A DNA stretch of 64,000 bases from Pseudomonas chlororaphis subsp. piscium (GCF_003850345.1 NZ_CP027707.1:2356001-2420000); one strand, 5' to 3'; shown: positions 1 through 8,948, numbered from the stretch's first letter. Notes: generated by a model not told the origin, from the letters alone. Translations and numbers: made by a program.

Positions 1-32
1 CGGTATTTCAGTTGGGCCTGGGTGTAATTCAT
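1..32 (-). CDS. 5' end of an unidentified gene running off the left edge
   Basis: Only the first ten codons are in the window (MNYTQAQLKY). The ATG is preceded on the minus strand by an AGGA ribosome-binding site about 7 bases upstream, which makes the start believable. Nothing can be said about function. It is divergent from the remnant at 165-300. Confidence 0.5.
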   Translation of the reverse strand, partial: MNYTQAQLKY

Positions 33-164
33 CTTTGCGTCCTGCGATGAAGAAAAAGGGGCGCAATACTATAGTTCGTCGCCCGTGGTCGATAGGGGCG
101 GCCTTGGTTCATGGGCTGCCTTAGGGCCTCGAAGGTTTCAGCCGACCCGCCTGCGACCCTCGCT

Positions 165-300
165 ATTCCATCTTCGGCTGGACGAGCCAGCCCATGCAGC
201 ACGTGCAAGACGTCTTTAAACGCTACGCCCCAGGGCCCGTTGACGGTGTTGCAGGGGGTAACCTGCATCTGGAGCAGGGCAGTAACCTACAAAGCCCGGC
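165..300 (+). pseudogene. Truncated duplicate of an ABC-transporter ATPase 5' end
   Basis: The stretch from the ATG at 194 matches the start of the intact ABC ATPase gene at 1388 almost base for base for about 100 bases (shared runs include ttgacggtgttgcaggg and ctggagcagggc). Weaker similarity continues a few dozen bases upstream. Relative to the intact copy it lacks five bases (acgcc) after the Tyr-Ala codons, so the frame is broken, and homology stops after roughly 35 codons, just before a terminator. It is therefore a dead fragment. With the intact gene it forms a direct repeat flanking the peroxiredoxin gene. Confidence 0.75.
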
Positions 301-324
301 AGCGCAACACTGCTGGGCTTTTTT
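291..324 (+). terminator. Rho-independent terminator
   Basis: The arms AAAGCCCGGCAG and CTGCTGGGCTTT pair over 12 positions with one G-T pair and a short loop, followed by a T run. It lies just after the ABC ATPase remnant and before the peroxiredoxin gene. Confidence 0.75.
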
Positions 325-459
325 GTCTGCGCTCACCCGGCCCTGGCGCGTCTCCTATACTGATTCGCGCCGACAGGTTCACGGCGTACCCGAACGCCGC
401 CGCAACAGCCGTCAGTTCCCTGACAACTACCCCTCTCAGTCACTGCAAGGAGACCAACC

Positions 460-1113
460 ATGGCAATCCGCATTGGCGACGAAGCACCCGATTTCACTGC
501 CGACACGACCGAAGGTCCGCTGCACTTCCACGAGTGGATCGGCGACAAGTGGGCGATCCTGTTTTCCCATCCGAAGGACTTCACCCCGGTGTGCACCACC
601 GAGCTCGGTTACATGGCCAGGCTCAAGCCGGAGTTCGACAAACGCAACACCAGGATTGTCGGGCTCAGTATCGACCCGGTCAGCGACCACCATGCCTGGG
701 TCGGTGACATCCAGGAAACCCAGGGGCATGCGGTCAACTACCCGATGATCGGCGACGAAAACCTGGTGGTGGCCAAGCTTTACGACATGATCCACCCCAA
801 TGCCGGCGGAGGCGCGCGCACCGCGGTGGACAACGCCACCGTGCGTTCGGTGTTCATCATCGGCCCGGACAAGAAGGTCAAGGCCATGCTGGTCTACCCG
901 ATGAGCGCCGGGCGCAACTTCGATGAAGTGCTGCGCCTGCTCGATTCCCTGCAACTGAATGCCAAGCACACCGTCGCCACCCCGGTGAACTGGCGCCCGG
1001 GCGAGGATGTGATCATTCCTACCTCGGTATCCGACGAGGACGCCCGGAAGAAATATCCGCAAGGCTTCAAGACACTGAAGCCCTATCTGCGTACCGTGGA
1101 GCAACCGAAGTAA
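460..1113 (+). CDS. 1-Cys peroxiredoxin (Prx6 family)
   Basis: 217-residue cytoplasmic thiol peroxidase that reduces hydrogen peroxide and organic hydroperoxides. The active-site loop HPKDFTPVCTTE carries Pro38, Thr42 and the peroxidatic Cys45; Arg129 in the NATVRS segment completes the set. Length and the long C-terminal domain fit the Prx6/LsfA group rather than AhpC. There is no second Cys in the resolving position of 2-Cys enzymes, so an external reductant is expected. An AAGGAGA ribosome-binding site precedes the ATG, and a TATACT element lies at 356-361. The gene stands alone between the ABC ATPase remnant and the intact ABC operon. Family call is strong; physiological reductant unknown. 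Confidence 0.93.
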   Translation: MAIRIGDEAPDFTADTTEGPLHFHEWIGDKWAILFSHPKDFTPVCTTELGYMARLKPEFDKRNTRIVGLSIDPVSDHHAWVGDIQETQGHAVNYPMIGDENLVVAKLYDMIHPNAGGGARTAVDNATVRSVFIIGPDKKVKAMLVYPMSAGRNFDEVLRLLDSLQLNAKHTVATPVNWRPGEDVIIPTSVSDEDARKKYPQGFKTLKPYLRTVEQPK

Positions 1114-1236
1114 CCACCACCGACAAGGGCTTGCTCGCGGAGCAGGCCTGCGGGAGCGACGCTACACCGGACGCTAGGGTTCACCCGGCAGACCGCTGCG
1201 GCGCGGCAGTCACTTCCATAGGTGCGCTTTCAGCCA

Positions 1237-1259
1237 GGATGGGCAGCAACTGCCCATCC
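1237..1259. other. Perfect 10-bp inverted repeat with 3-base loop
   Basis: GGATGGGCAG and CTGCCCATCC pair perfectly around CAA. No T run follows on either side. It lies between the peroxiredoxin and the ABC operon, so it may stabilise the peroxiredoxin mRNA end or be an operator. The remainder of 1114-1387 has no gene; a degenerate REP-like stretch is visible around 1129-1160. Confidence 0.5.
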
Positions 1260-1387
1260 GCGGTTCGAACAGTCCGAATCAATACCGCTGAGCGCAGGTT
1301 GAGCCCTGGGCGGAGTTGTGCGCCGCGAACCCTCGTGCTCCGACAAGCGCTATCCTTGAGCCTGCCCTCCGTTGCCAGAGCCCACCC

Positions 1388-2056
1388 ATGCTCGATGTAC
1401 AAGCCGTCTGCAAAAGCTACGCCACGCCCCAGGGACCGTTGACGGTGTTGCAGGGTGTCGACCTGCAGCTGGAGCAGGGCGGTAGCCTGGCGCTGATGGG
1501 CGAGTCGGGTAGCGGCAAGAGCACCTTGCTGCATTTGATCGCCGGCCTGGACAAGGTCGATCGCGGCAGCATCCGCATTGGTGATCACCAACTGGAGCGG
1601 ATGAACGAAAACCAGTTGGCCAACTGGCGGCGGACCGAAGTCGGGCTGGTGTTCCAGCAGTTCAACCTGATCGGCAGCCTGCGGGTGGAGGACAACCTGG
1701 GGTTCCAGGCGCGGCTGGCCGGGCGTTTCGATGAGCGCTGGCAGGCGCAGTTGGTGGAGCGCCTGGGCCTGGGGGATCTGCTGCGGCGCTACCCGGAACA
1801 GCTGTCCGGCGGCCAGCAACAGCGGGTGGCCCTGGGCCGCGCCCTGGCCGGGAAACCGCGGCTGCTGCTGGCCGACGAACCCACCGGCAGCCTTGACGAA
1901 GCCACCAGCGACGACGTGCTGCAGCTGTTGCTGGAGCTATTGGCCGATACCCCCACCAGCCTCTTGATGGTCACCCACAGCCAGCGTGTCGCCGGCCGCC
2001 TGGGGCGGATCGCGCTGCTGCATGGCGGGCGTCTGGCCGGCGCGGACGAGCACTGA
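1388..2056 (+). CDS. ABC transporter ATP-binding protein (LolD/MacB type)
   Basis: 222-residue ATPase energising the FtsX-type permease encoded next. Walker A GESGSGKST (residues 33-41), the Q-loop, the signature LSGGQQQR and Walker B LLLADEPTGSLDE are all intact. The start ATG was chosen because MLDVQAVCKSY matches the normal N-terminus and because the duplicated fragment at 194 begins at the same codon. Stop and the next start are one base apart, so the operon is translationally coupled. Such ATPases drive mechanotransmission or lipoprotein handling rather than classical solute transport; the substrate here is not known. Confidence 0.92.
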   Translation: MLDVQAVCKSYATPQGPLTVLQGVDLQLEQGGSLALMGESGSGKSTLLHLIAGLDKVDRGSIRIGDHQLERMNENQLANWRRTEVGLVFQQFNLIGSLRVEDNLGFQARLAGRFDERWQAQLVERLGLGDLLRRYPEQLSGGQQQRVALGRALAGKPRLLLADEPTGSLDEATSDDVLQLLLELLADTPTSLLMVTHSQRVAGRLGRIALLHGGRLAGADEH

Positions 2057-2057
2057 G

Positions 2058-4538
2058 GTGCGAGTTTTCTGGCACAGCCTGCGGGCGCTGCTCAGCCATT
2101 GGCGGCGGCACCCGGTGCAGTTCTTCAGTGTGCTGACCGGGCTATGGCTGGCCACCAGCCTGTTGACCGGGGTGCAGGCGCTCAACAGTCAGGCGCGGGA
2201 CAGTTACGCCAAGGCCAGCCAGCTGATCGGCGGCGCGCCCCAGGCCAGCCTGGCCACTGCCAACGGCGCGCCATTTTCCCAGGAGCTGTTCGTTGGCCTG
2301 CGCCGGGCCGGCTGGCCAGTGTCACCGGTGGTGCAAGGCCGGCTGACGCTCAAGGGTCATGAACAGCAGCGCCTGCAATTGCTGGGGATCGAGCCGCTGT
2401 CGTTGCCGGCCGGGTCGCCGGTCGCCGGCCAGGTGCTGGATTCCGCGCGTATGGTCGAATTCGTCAGCCCGCCGGGCAGCACCTGGATCGCCCCGCAAAC
2501 CCTGGAATCCCTCGGCTATCGCCAAGGCGATCGGCCGATGACCGCGAGCGGCCAGCCACTGCCGCCGCTGCACAGCCAGGCGGACATGGCCCCGGGGCTG
2601 CTGCTGGTGGATATAGGTTTTGCCCAGCCGCTGCTGGGCTTGCCGCAGCAGGTCTCGCGCCTGCTGTTGCCGGCGGATTTCGCCGCCAGCGCGCCGGCCT
2701 TGCCCGATGCGTTCAAGGGTCTGCTGGTGCTCAAGCGCGGTAGTGAGGAAAACGATCTGGCGCGCCTGACCGAGAGCTTTCACCTGAACCTCGATGCCCT
2801 GGGTTTCCTGTCGTTCCTGGTCGGCCTGTTTATCGTGCACGCCGCCATCGGCCTGGCCCTGGAGCAGCGGCGCGGCCTGCTGCGCACCCTGCGGGCCTGC
2901 GGAGTCAGCGCGCGGATGCTGATTGTCTGCCTCTGTGTCGAACTGGGCGGCCTGGCCTTGCTCGGCGGCTTGGCCGGGGTGCTCAGCGGTTACCTGCTGG
3001 CCAGCGTGCTGTTGCCGGATGTCGCCGCCAGCCTGCGCGGCCTGTATGGCGCCGAGGTGGCGGGGCAGTTGAGCCTGAGCCCATGGTGGTGGTTGGGCGG
3101 CATCGGCCTGAGCCTGCTCGGCGCCTTGCTGGCGGGGGCCAACAGTTTGCTGCGGGCTGCGCGCCTGCCGCTGCTGGCGCTGGCCGATCCCCAGGCCTGG
3201 CACCAGGCTTATGCGCGCTGGTTGCGGCGTCAGGCCTGGGTGGCGACGGCCCTGGCAGTGCTGGCCGGCGCGGCCTGGACCTGGGGCGACAGCCTGGGCA
3301 GCGGTTTCGTCTTGCTGGCGGGCTTGCTGCTGGGAGCGGCCTTGGGCTTGCCGGTGCTGCTCAATGCATTGCTCAGCGCGTTGCTCGGGCGCAGCCGTTC
3401 GGTGCTCGGGCAGTGGTTCCTCGCCGATTGCCGGCAGCAGTTGCCGGCCCTGAGCCTGGCGTTGATGGCGCTGCTGCTGGCCATGGCCGCCAATATCGGC
3501 GCCGGCAGCATGACCGCAGGTTTTCGCCAGACCTTCGCCGACTGGCTCGACCAGCGCCTGAGCGCCGAGCTGTACATCAACCCGCAAACCCCGGCACAGG
3601 CGCGGGAGCTGCAGGGCTGGTTGCCGGAACAACCTGCCATTGCCGCGGTGCTGCCGGTCTTGCAGGTGCCGCTGCAACTGCAAGGCTGGCCGGCGGACCT
3701 GTACGGGGTGATCGACCATGGCAACTACCGCCAACACTGGCCCTTGCTCGAAGCCCTGGGCGAGCAGCCCTGGAGCCAGCTGGCTAGCGCCGACACCTTG
3801 ATGCTTAGCGAACAGACGGCGCGTCGGCTTAAGGTACGCCTGGGCGATCGGCTGGATATTCCCGTGCCGGTGGGGCAGTGGGCGCCGCAAGTGGTGGCGA
3901 TCTATGCCGACTACGGCAACCCCAGGGGCCATCTGCTGGTGAATGCCGAGCACCTGTTGGCGCACTGGCCGCAGCTGACGCCCAACCGCTTTAATCTGCG
4001 CATCGAGCCGTCCGCCGTGGCGCCGCTGGTAAGCGCCTTGCAGCAACGCTTCAGCCTTGAGGACAGCCGCATCGTCGAGCAGGCGCAGCTCAAGGGCTGG
4101 TCCAGCCAGATATTCGAACGCACCTTCGCCGCCACTGCCGCGCTCAACAGCCTGACCCTGGGGGTGGCCGGCGTGGCGCTGTTTATCAGCCTGCTGACCC
4201 AGAGCCAGAGCCGCCTCGGCCAGCTCGCGCCGTTGTGGGTGCTGGGGGTGAGCCGGCGCCAGTTGATGCTGCTCAACCTCGGGCAAACCTGGTTGCTGGC
4301 GCTGCTGACCTTGCTCCTGGCGCTGCCGCTGGGCATCGCCCTGGCCTGGTGCCTGGACACGGTGATCAATGTCCAGGCGTTCGGCTGGCGCCTGCCGTTG
4401 CGGGTGTTCCCGCTGCAACTGGTGCAGTTGTTGGCCCTGGCAGTACTGGCTACCTTGCTTGCGTCGGCCTGGCCGTTGCTGCGGTTGTATCGCAGCCAGC
4501 CGGCGGATCTGCTCAGGACTTTCGCCCATGAAGATTGA
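2058..4538 (+). CDS. FtsX-like ABC transporter permease
   Basis: 826-residue inner-membrane permease. The GTG at 2058 follows the ATPase stop by one base and gives the expected cytosolic N-terminus (RVFWHSLRALLSHWRRHP) before the first membrane helix. A long periplasmic domain precedes a block of helices around residues 250-480, then a second periplasmic domain and three C-terminal helices. This two-FtsX-domain layout is typical of permeases that work with LolD-like ATPases. The downstream lipoprotein gene starts inside its last codons, suggesting that the permease and lipoprotein act together. Substrate unknown. Confidence 0.88.
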   Translation: MRVFWHSLRALLSHWRRHPVQFFSVLTGLWLATSLLTGVQALNSQARDSYAKASQLIGGAPQASLATANGAPFSQELFVGLRRAGWPVSPVVQGRLTLKGHEQQRLQLLGIEPLSLPAGSPVAGQVLDSARMVEFVSPPGSTWIAPQTLESLGYRQGDRPMTASGQPLPPLHSQADMAPGLLLVDIGFAQPLLGLPQQVSRLLLPADFAASAPALPDAFKGLLVLKRGSEENDLARLTESFHLNLDALGFLSFLVGLFIVHAAIGLALEQRRGLLRTLRACGVSARMLIVCLCVELGGLALLGGLAGVLSGYLLASVLLPDVAASLRGLYGAEVAGQLSLSPWWWLGGIGLSLLGALLAGANSLLRAARLPLLALADPQAWHQAYARWLRRQAWVATALAVLAGAAWTWGDSLGSGFVLLAGLLLGAALGLPVLLNALLSALLGRSRSVLGQWFLADCRQQLPALSLALMALLLAMAANIGAGSMTAGFRQTFADWLDQRLSAELYINPQTPAQARELQGWLPEQPAIAAVLPVLQVPLQLQGWPADLYGVIDHGNYRQHWPLLEALGEQPWSQLASADTLMLSEQTARRLKVRLGDRLDIPVPVGQWAPQVVAIYADYGNPRGHLLVNAEHLLAHWPQLTPNRFNLRIEPSAVAPLVSALQQRFSLEDSRIVEQAQLKGWSSQIFERTFAATAALNSLTLGVAGVALFISLLTQSQSRLGQLAPLWVLGVSRRQLMLLNLGQTWLLALLTLLLALPLGIALAWCLDTVINVQAFGWRLPLRVFPLQLVQLLALAVLATLLASAWPLLRLYRSQPADLLRTFAHED

Positions 4539-5604
4539 ACGGCTGCTTGGCCTATTACTGGTGTCAGCCCTGTGCGGCTGCGATAAAGCCGACGAGCCGG
4601 CGCAAGGTTTCGCCGGCCTGGGCGAGGACGCCGCGGCGTTCACCCAGGTGGTGCCGGGGCGGGTGTTCAGCTTCCCGGCAGACCATGGCGTTCATGACGG
4701 TTTTCGCATCGAGTGGTGGTACCTCACCGCCGACCTCAAGGCCAGCGACGGCCAGCGCTTCGGCGTGCAGTGGACGCTGTTTCGCAGTGCCTTGCGCGCT
4801 GAGCCCGACCAACCCGGCTGGCAGGCCCCCAACGTCTGGCTGGGCCACGCCGCGGCGACCTCGGCCAACACCCATCACGCCGCCGAACGTTATGCCCGTG
4901 GCGGAGTGGGGCAGGCCGGGGTGACCGTGCAGCCGTTCAAGGCCTGGATCGACGACTGGAGCTTTACCAGCCAGTCCGCCGACGCTGACCCGCTGGCGCA
5001 CATGCAATTGCAGGCCAGCGGCCCGGGTTTCGCCTACCGCTTGCAGCTGCGCAGCGACCGGCCCCTGGTGCTCCAGGGCGAGGCGGGCTACAGCCGCAAG
5101 TCCGAGCAGGGCCAGGCGTCCTATTACTACAGCCAGCCGTTTTTCCAGGCCTCCGGCAGCCTGCAGATCGACGGCCAGACCTATCAGGTCAGCGGCCCGG
5201 CCTGGCTCGACCGCGAATGGAGCAGCCAGCCATTGGCGGCCGGGCAGAGCGGCTGGGACTGGTTCTCCCTGCACCTGGACAGCGGCGAGCGGCTGATGCT
5301 GTTCCGCGTGCGGGAAAACCACAAGCCGCCCTATATCACCGGCACCTGGATCGACCCCAACGGCCACACCCAGACCCTGCACAAGGAGGATATCCAGCTC
5401 ACCCCGCTGGCGGACTCCAAGGTGGCCGGACGCACGCTGCCCACCCACTGGCGTTTGCGTATTCCGGGCCATGGTCTCGATGTCAGTGCCGAGGCGCTCA
5501 ACCCCAAGGCCTGGATGAACCTGCGCATTCCTTATTGGGAAGGCCCGGTGCAGTTGAGCGGCAGCCATACCGGCAGCGGTTATCTGGAGATGACCGGTTA
5601 CTGA
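4528..5604 (+). CDS. Lipoprotein, AttH/CrtC-like (lipocalin-like carotenoid 1,2-hydratase family)
   Basis: 358 residues. The ATG overlaps the end of the permease gene by 11 bases. A short hydrophobic leader ends in a lipobox-like LCGC, giving Cys18 as the lipidation site. The mature part has the features of the AttH/hydroxyneurosporene-synthase fold, including the EWWYLTADL segment early and DREWSSQP, WDWFSLHL and GTWIDPNG later. Members next to LolD/FtsX genes recur in proteobacteria; carotenoid hydration is not implied, and no carotenoid gene lies nearby. Likely a periplasm-facing partner of the transporter (inference). Confidence 0.82.
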   Translation: MKIERLLGLLLVSALCGCDKADEPAQGFAGLGEDAAAFTQVVPGRVFSFPADHGVHDGFRIEWWYLTADLKASDGQRFGVQWTLFRSALRAEPDQPGWQAPNVWLGHAAATSANTHHAAERYARGGVGQAGVTVQPFKAWIDDWSFTSQSADADPLAHMQLQASGPGFAYRLQLRSDRPLVLQGEAGYSRKSEQGQASYYYSQPFFQASGSLQIDGQTYQVSGPAWLDREWSSQPLAAGQSGWDWFSLHLDSGERLMLFRVRENHKPPYITGTWIDPNGHTQTLHKEDIQLTPLADSKVAGRTLPTHWRLRIPGHGLDVSAEALNPKAWMNLRIPYWEGPVQLSGSHTGSGYLEMTGY

Positions 5605-5731
5605 AGCGCCTGAGCGGTAGGGCAACAAACTGGCGCCCAGCGAGGTGAAGTGCTCAATGGCGTCTATGCTCAAGCGGCACCGCGCACCTGAAAGGCGCGG
5701 GTCTTGTCTTCAATTACAGGGATGAACTTCT

Positions 5732-6319
5732 ATGAAGCCGCTTCACTCTCTGGCCAAAGCCGTTGCCTTGGCCACTCTGTTGTCCGCTGCCAGCCTGCAT
5801 GCCTACGCCGCCGACATTCCGTTGGCCGGTAGCGTGGAGGCCGATGAGCTGGTGACCAAGGTGCTCTCCGTCGACGCCGCAAAACATCGCGTGGTGCTGG
5901 AAGGCGCCCAGGGCCAACCGGTTCATGTGCAACTCAGCGATCAGGCCAAGGACCTGGGGCATCTGAAGGTGGGCGACCAGGTCAATGTGCGGGTCACCCA
6001 CGCGGTGGTGGCGGTGCTGGACACCAATGTGGAAAAAGGCCTGCCGGATTCCGCCGAACGCACCGGGGTGACTCGCGCCACCAAGGACAACCCCAACCCG
6101 GGCGGTGAAGCCTATCGCCAGGTGCAGGTGCAACTGAAGATCACCGCTATCGACCTGAAGAACAACCAGCTGACCTTCCAGGGGCCGGCGGGCAACAAGA
6201 AGGTCCTGAACGTGGAAAAACCGGAAGTCCAGGCCCGGCTGAAAGACCTCAAGGTCGGCCAGAGCGTGGTGGTGACCTATACCGATGTGTTGCAAGTTAC
6301 TACTCAGCACGAAGGTTGA
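5732..6319 (+). CDS. Periplasmic protein of unknown function
   Basis: 195 residues with a clear Sec signal peptide (KPLHSLAKAVALATLLSAAS, cleavage near AYA-AD). The mature part contains two similar beta-rich segments, VTKVLSVDAAKHRVVLEGAQG and ITAIDLKNNQLTFQGPAG, each followed by a LKVGQ/LKVGD V-x-V element. This suggests an internally duplicated small beta-barrel (OB-like) fold. No catalytic motif and no cysteines are visible. It has its own upstream gap of 127 bases and no obvious partner. Confidence 0.7.
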   Translation: MKPLHSLAKAVALATLLSAASLHAYAADIPLAGSVEADELVTKVLSVDAAKHRVVLEGAQGQPVHVQLSDQAKDLGHLKVGDQVNVRVTHAVVAVLDTNVEKGLPDSAERTGVTRATKDNPNPGGEAYRQVQVQLKITAIDLKNNQLTFQGPAGNKKVLNVEKPEVQARLKDLKVGQSVVVTYTDVLQVTTQHEG

Positions 6320-6732
6320 CTGAAACCGGGCGCTGGTCGTTGTGGCGGCCGGCGCGCCGGATCTCGGGAGGTCCGTGAGAGGAGTTGAACGAAAGTGAGC
6401 GAAATGAAAAATTTTCCGCCAGCTTTGTGTTCAGAATTCTTCAGAATATGTGCACGGACTTTCTTTTGTTGTTCGATTAAAATAGTTCTCGTTCGCCCGG
6501 TGCAAGGGCTCTTTACCGGTGCATGGATTGCCAGGCCAGAGCACTGGGCGAACACCCTCTTTGGGGTTCCCGCCCTACGATTCTCGCCAATCCGCTCATG
6601 CAACCCACACAGGCCCGACACTTGTTGTCAGCGCTTGCCAGGGCTTCTCAGCTGTTCTCTCCAGCCACACAGCTGGCACACACAACGTTTTCCTTTATTG
6701 CCCCGTACTTCCCGTTGCTACCTTGGCCAGCT

Positions 6733-7023
6733 TCAGCCACGGGGCACTGTGGTGCACAGCTGCAGGCCCAGCGCGCGCATGACCTTGACCACGGTATCGA
6801 AGCGCGGCTTGGCGCCCGGGGCAAAGGCCTTGTAGAGGCTGGCCCGGCCCTGGCCGGTGGCCTTGGCAATCTGCGTCATGCCCCGGGCCCTGGCGACGTG
6901 GCCCAGGGCGCGGATCAGTTCATCGGTATCGCCATCGGCCAGGACCTGGGACAGGTATTCGCTGATCGCCTGGTCACTGTCGAGCAGGGCGGCGATGTCG
7001 AAGGGAACCAGTGTGTCGGACAT
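6733..7023 (-). CDS. Antitoxin, HigA-like (HI1420 family)
   Basis: 96 residues. The C-terminal two thirds form a helix-turn-helix of the addiction-module antidote family (ARGMTQIAKATGQGRASLYKA, then FDTVVKVMRALGLQL). The ATG lies one base after the toxin stop codon, so the pair is a toxin-first bicistron. It should bind and neutralise the toxin and repress the shared promoter upstream of 7318. Bases 6320-6732 downstream hold no convincing gene. Confidence 0.88.
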   Translation of the reverse strand: MSDTLVPFDIAALLDSDQAISEYLSQVLADGDTDELIRALGHVARARGMTQIAKATGQGRASLYKAFAPGAKPRFDTVVKVMRALGLQLCTTVPRG

Positions 7024-7024
7024 A

Positions 7025-7318
7025 TCAGAACTCCTTGGCCAGGGAACGAGCCTGGCAGATGTCGGCTGGCTGGGTGGATTTGTCGCCGCCCAGCAGCAGG
7101 ACGATGAGGGTATTGCCGCGAACCGTGAAATAGATGCGGTAGCCGGCGCCCATATTCACGCGCATTTGCGAGAGACCGCCGCCGAGGTTTTTCACATCGC
7201 CCAGGTTGCCCGCCGAAGCCCGCTCGATACGCCGAGCGATGGCTATCCTGGCGCGCAGGTCCCGTAGTCTGGTGTGCCATTGGGCAAAGACGGTCGTCTG
7301 CTGGATCTCGTAATCCAT
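7025..7318 (-). CDS. Type II toxin, RelE/ParE superfamily (HI1419-like)
   Basis: 97 residues. The segment GAGYRIYFTVRGNTLIVLLLGGDKSTQ is the hallmark of the addiction-module killer subfamily. Such toxins usually cleave ribosome-bound mRNA. The start at 7318 (MDYEIQQTTVF) was chosen because the preceding codons do not resemble the family. It is the first gene of the pair and overlaps nothing upstream. Confidence 0.88.
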   Translation of the reverse strand: MDYEIQQTTVFAQWHTRLRDLRARIAIARRIERASAGNLGDVKNLGGGLSQMRVNMGAGYRIYFTVRGNTLIVLLLGGDKSTQPADICQARSLAKEF

Positions 7319-7514
7319 GAGTGACTGTATCCATATAGAGACAAAATAAAAAGGGGTAATGACCCCCAGGCGACTGACGGTGCGCCTGAAGATGTCATGG
7401 GAAGGTAAGCAGGAGAGGAGCGGGCGGGGCGGGCTGTTTCGTATCGGCATGTTGTCGATCAGGGCTGGCGAAACACCCTGTAGCCATTGCCCTGCGGCAG
7501 GTGCGGGAAAGGGC

Positions 7515-7541
7515 CAGCATCAGCCGTTCTGGCTGATGCTG
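7515..7541. terminator. Perfect 11-bp hairpin downstream of hglS
   Basis: CAGCATCAGCC and GGCTGATGCTG pair perfectly around GTTCT. It lies 13 bases past the stop of the HglS gene on the minus strand; a short A run to its left would give a weak U tract. The rest of 7319-7553 is the toxin-antitoxin promoter region. Confidence 0.55.
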
Positions 7542-7553
7542 TGGGACGCAAAA

Positions 7554-8948
7554 TCAGAGAGCAGGCAGGCCCAGTGCCGTGGCGCATTCCTGGAGCGAGC
7601 GCTGTTGGGTGTCGGCGTACAGCAGCAGTTCATCGATGGTCGGGCGCCCTAGGGCCCGCTCGAAGGCCTGCCGGTTGGAGTGGCCGGCGTAATGGCTTTG
7701 CGCATCGTCGCCCAGGTTGGACTGGAAGATCCCGGCGGCGCTGACCGGCAGGAAGTCCTCGTACACCAGCGGCTCGGCCCGCACATGCCCGGCGCGGATC
7801 AGCGCCTCCAGGCTCGTCGGCCGGTCCGCCTGCTGGCGCGCGGCCAGGCCCTGGTCGCTGACGAAGTAGCGGAAGTACGCCAGGCCCTGTTCACGCATGG
7901 TCTGGTGGTTGTCGGGAAAGGCGCGGAAGTGTTCGGCCATCAGCGTGTTGTAACGCTGGGCGTTGGCTTCGTTGGGGAAGTCCCCCAGGGCATCACGCGC
8001 GGCGTTCAACAGCTGGTCGTACAGCGCCCGGCCTTTGGGGGTGAGGGCGGCACCGCGCTGTTCGATCTCGCCGAAGCGCGCGCTGTGGCTGCCGCGGCTG
8101 TCGGGCTGGTCGGTGAAGGATACGGCTTCCTCCAGCGCCTTGAAGCTGGTCTGGCGCAACAGGATCGGGCAGTCCCGGCGCGGCGGGCCTTCGATCACCG
8201 CCTTGGGCGTGATGCCATGGGCGGGCATCAGCGCCTGCACCTGGTCGATGTCCAGGGTGCGCGGCGTCAGGTGGTTGATGTGCGGCCCCTTGAACGCCAC
8301 CACGTCGGCGATCAGCCGGTGCTGGGCGCTCAGTTGCTGGTACTGCTCGGCGGTGACCGTGGCGCTGTGGTGCCAGCGGAAGGTTTCCAGGGCCTGCTCG
8401 ACGAATTCCTCGGCGGCGCTGTCGTCGAGGCCACCCTGGGTTTCGGCCTGTTCGATCAGGGCCAGGGCGCTCGGGGTGAAGATCGTCCGGCGGGCCAGCA
8501 CCGATTCGGCGAAGTCGCGCAGTTGCGGGTTGTCGATCAGCTCCAGGCGCAGCAGCGAGGTGAAGACCCGGAACGGGCTGATCTGCAGGGCACTTTCATG
8601 CACCGCGCGAAAGGCCGTGGAATGCACCGGTACCCCGGCCGGGGTGAGGTCGTAGTAACCCACCGGCTGCATGCCCATGACTGCGAACAGCCGGCCTAGG
8701 GTCGCCAGTTCCGTGGCGGTGCCGACCCGAATGGCGCCGTGGCGCTCCAGGTCCAGGCGCTGGATTTCGCCGGTGCTGCGCAGCTGGCGGGCGATCCTCT
8801 CGTCGCGGCCCAGGACCCCGGCGTTGACCTGGGCCACCAGTTCCATCAGGGCGCCGTACAGCGGCACTTCCTCACGGTACATGTCCGACATCGCCCGTGA
8901 AAAACGTTGGCGGATCAGGTCTGGGCTGACGAAGCTCTGCAGGCTCAT
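7554..8948 (-). CDS. hglS: 2-oxoadipate dioxygenase/decarboxylase (DUF1338)
   Basis: 464-residue Fe(II) enzyme that converts 2-oxoadipate to D-2-hydroxyglutarate, the key step of D-lysine catabolism in Pseudomonas. The metal ligands known from P. putida HglS are present at the same positions: His70 and Arg74 in LERHGAIRVGTA, His226 in GPHINHLTPR, and Glu294 in RFGEIEQRG. The start at 8948 gives MSLQSFVSPDLIR, which aligns with the family; a long upstream extension in the same frame is spurious. It stands alone here, with no other lysine-degradation gene in the window. Confidence 0.92.
   Translation of the reverse strand: MSLQSFVSPDLIRQRFSRAMSDMYREEVPLYGALMELVAQVNAGVLGRDERIARQLRSTGEIQRLDLERHGAIRVGTATELATLGRLFAVMGMQPVGYYDLTPAGVPVHSTAFRAVHESALQISPFRVFTSLLRLELIDNPQLRDFAESVLARRTIFTPSALALIEQAETQGGLDDSAAEEFVEQALETFRWHHSATVTAEQYQQLSAQHRLIADVVAFKGPHINHLTPRTLDIDQVQALMPAHGITPKAVIEGPPRRDCPILLRQTSFKALEEAVSFTDQPDSRGSHSARFGEIEQRGAALTPKGRALYDQLLNAARDALGDFPNEANAQRYNTLMAEHFRAFPDNHQTMREQGLAYFRYFVSDQGLAARQQADRPTSLEALIRAGHVRAEPLVYEDFLPVSAAGIFQSNLGDDAQSHYAGHSNRQAFERALGRPTIDELLLYADTQQRSLQECATALGLPAL

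Noticed and set aside
2322..4643. Long minus-strand open frame opposite the FtsX permease
   Set aside because: High-GC shadow: very rich in Gln, Arg and Pro, with no family resemblance, while the plus-strand permease is a clear FtsX protein.
6395..6835. Possible gene between the periplasmic protein and the antitoxin
   Set aside because: Unusual residue mix, no ribosome-binding site, overlaps the antitoxin 3' end on the other strand; no support for coding.
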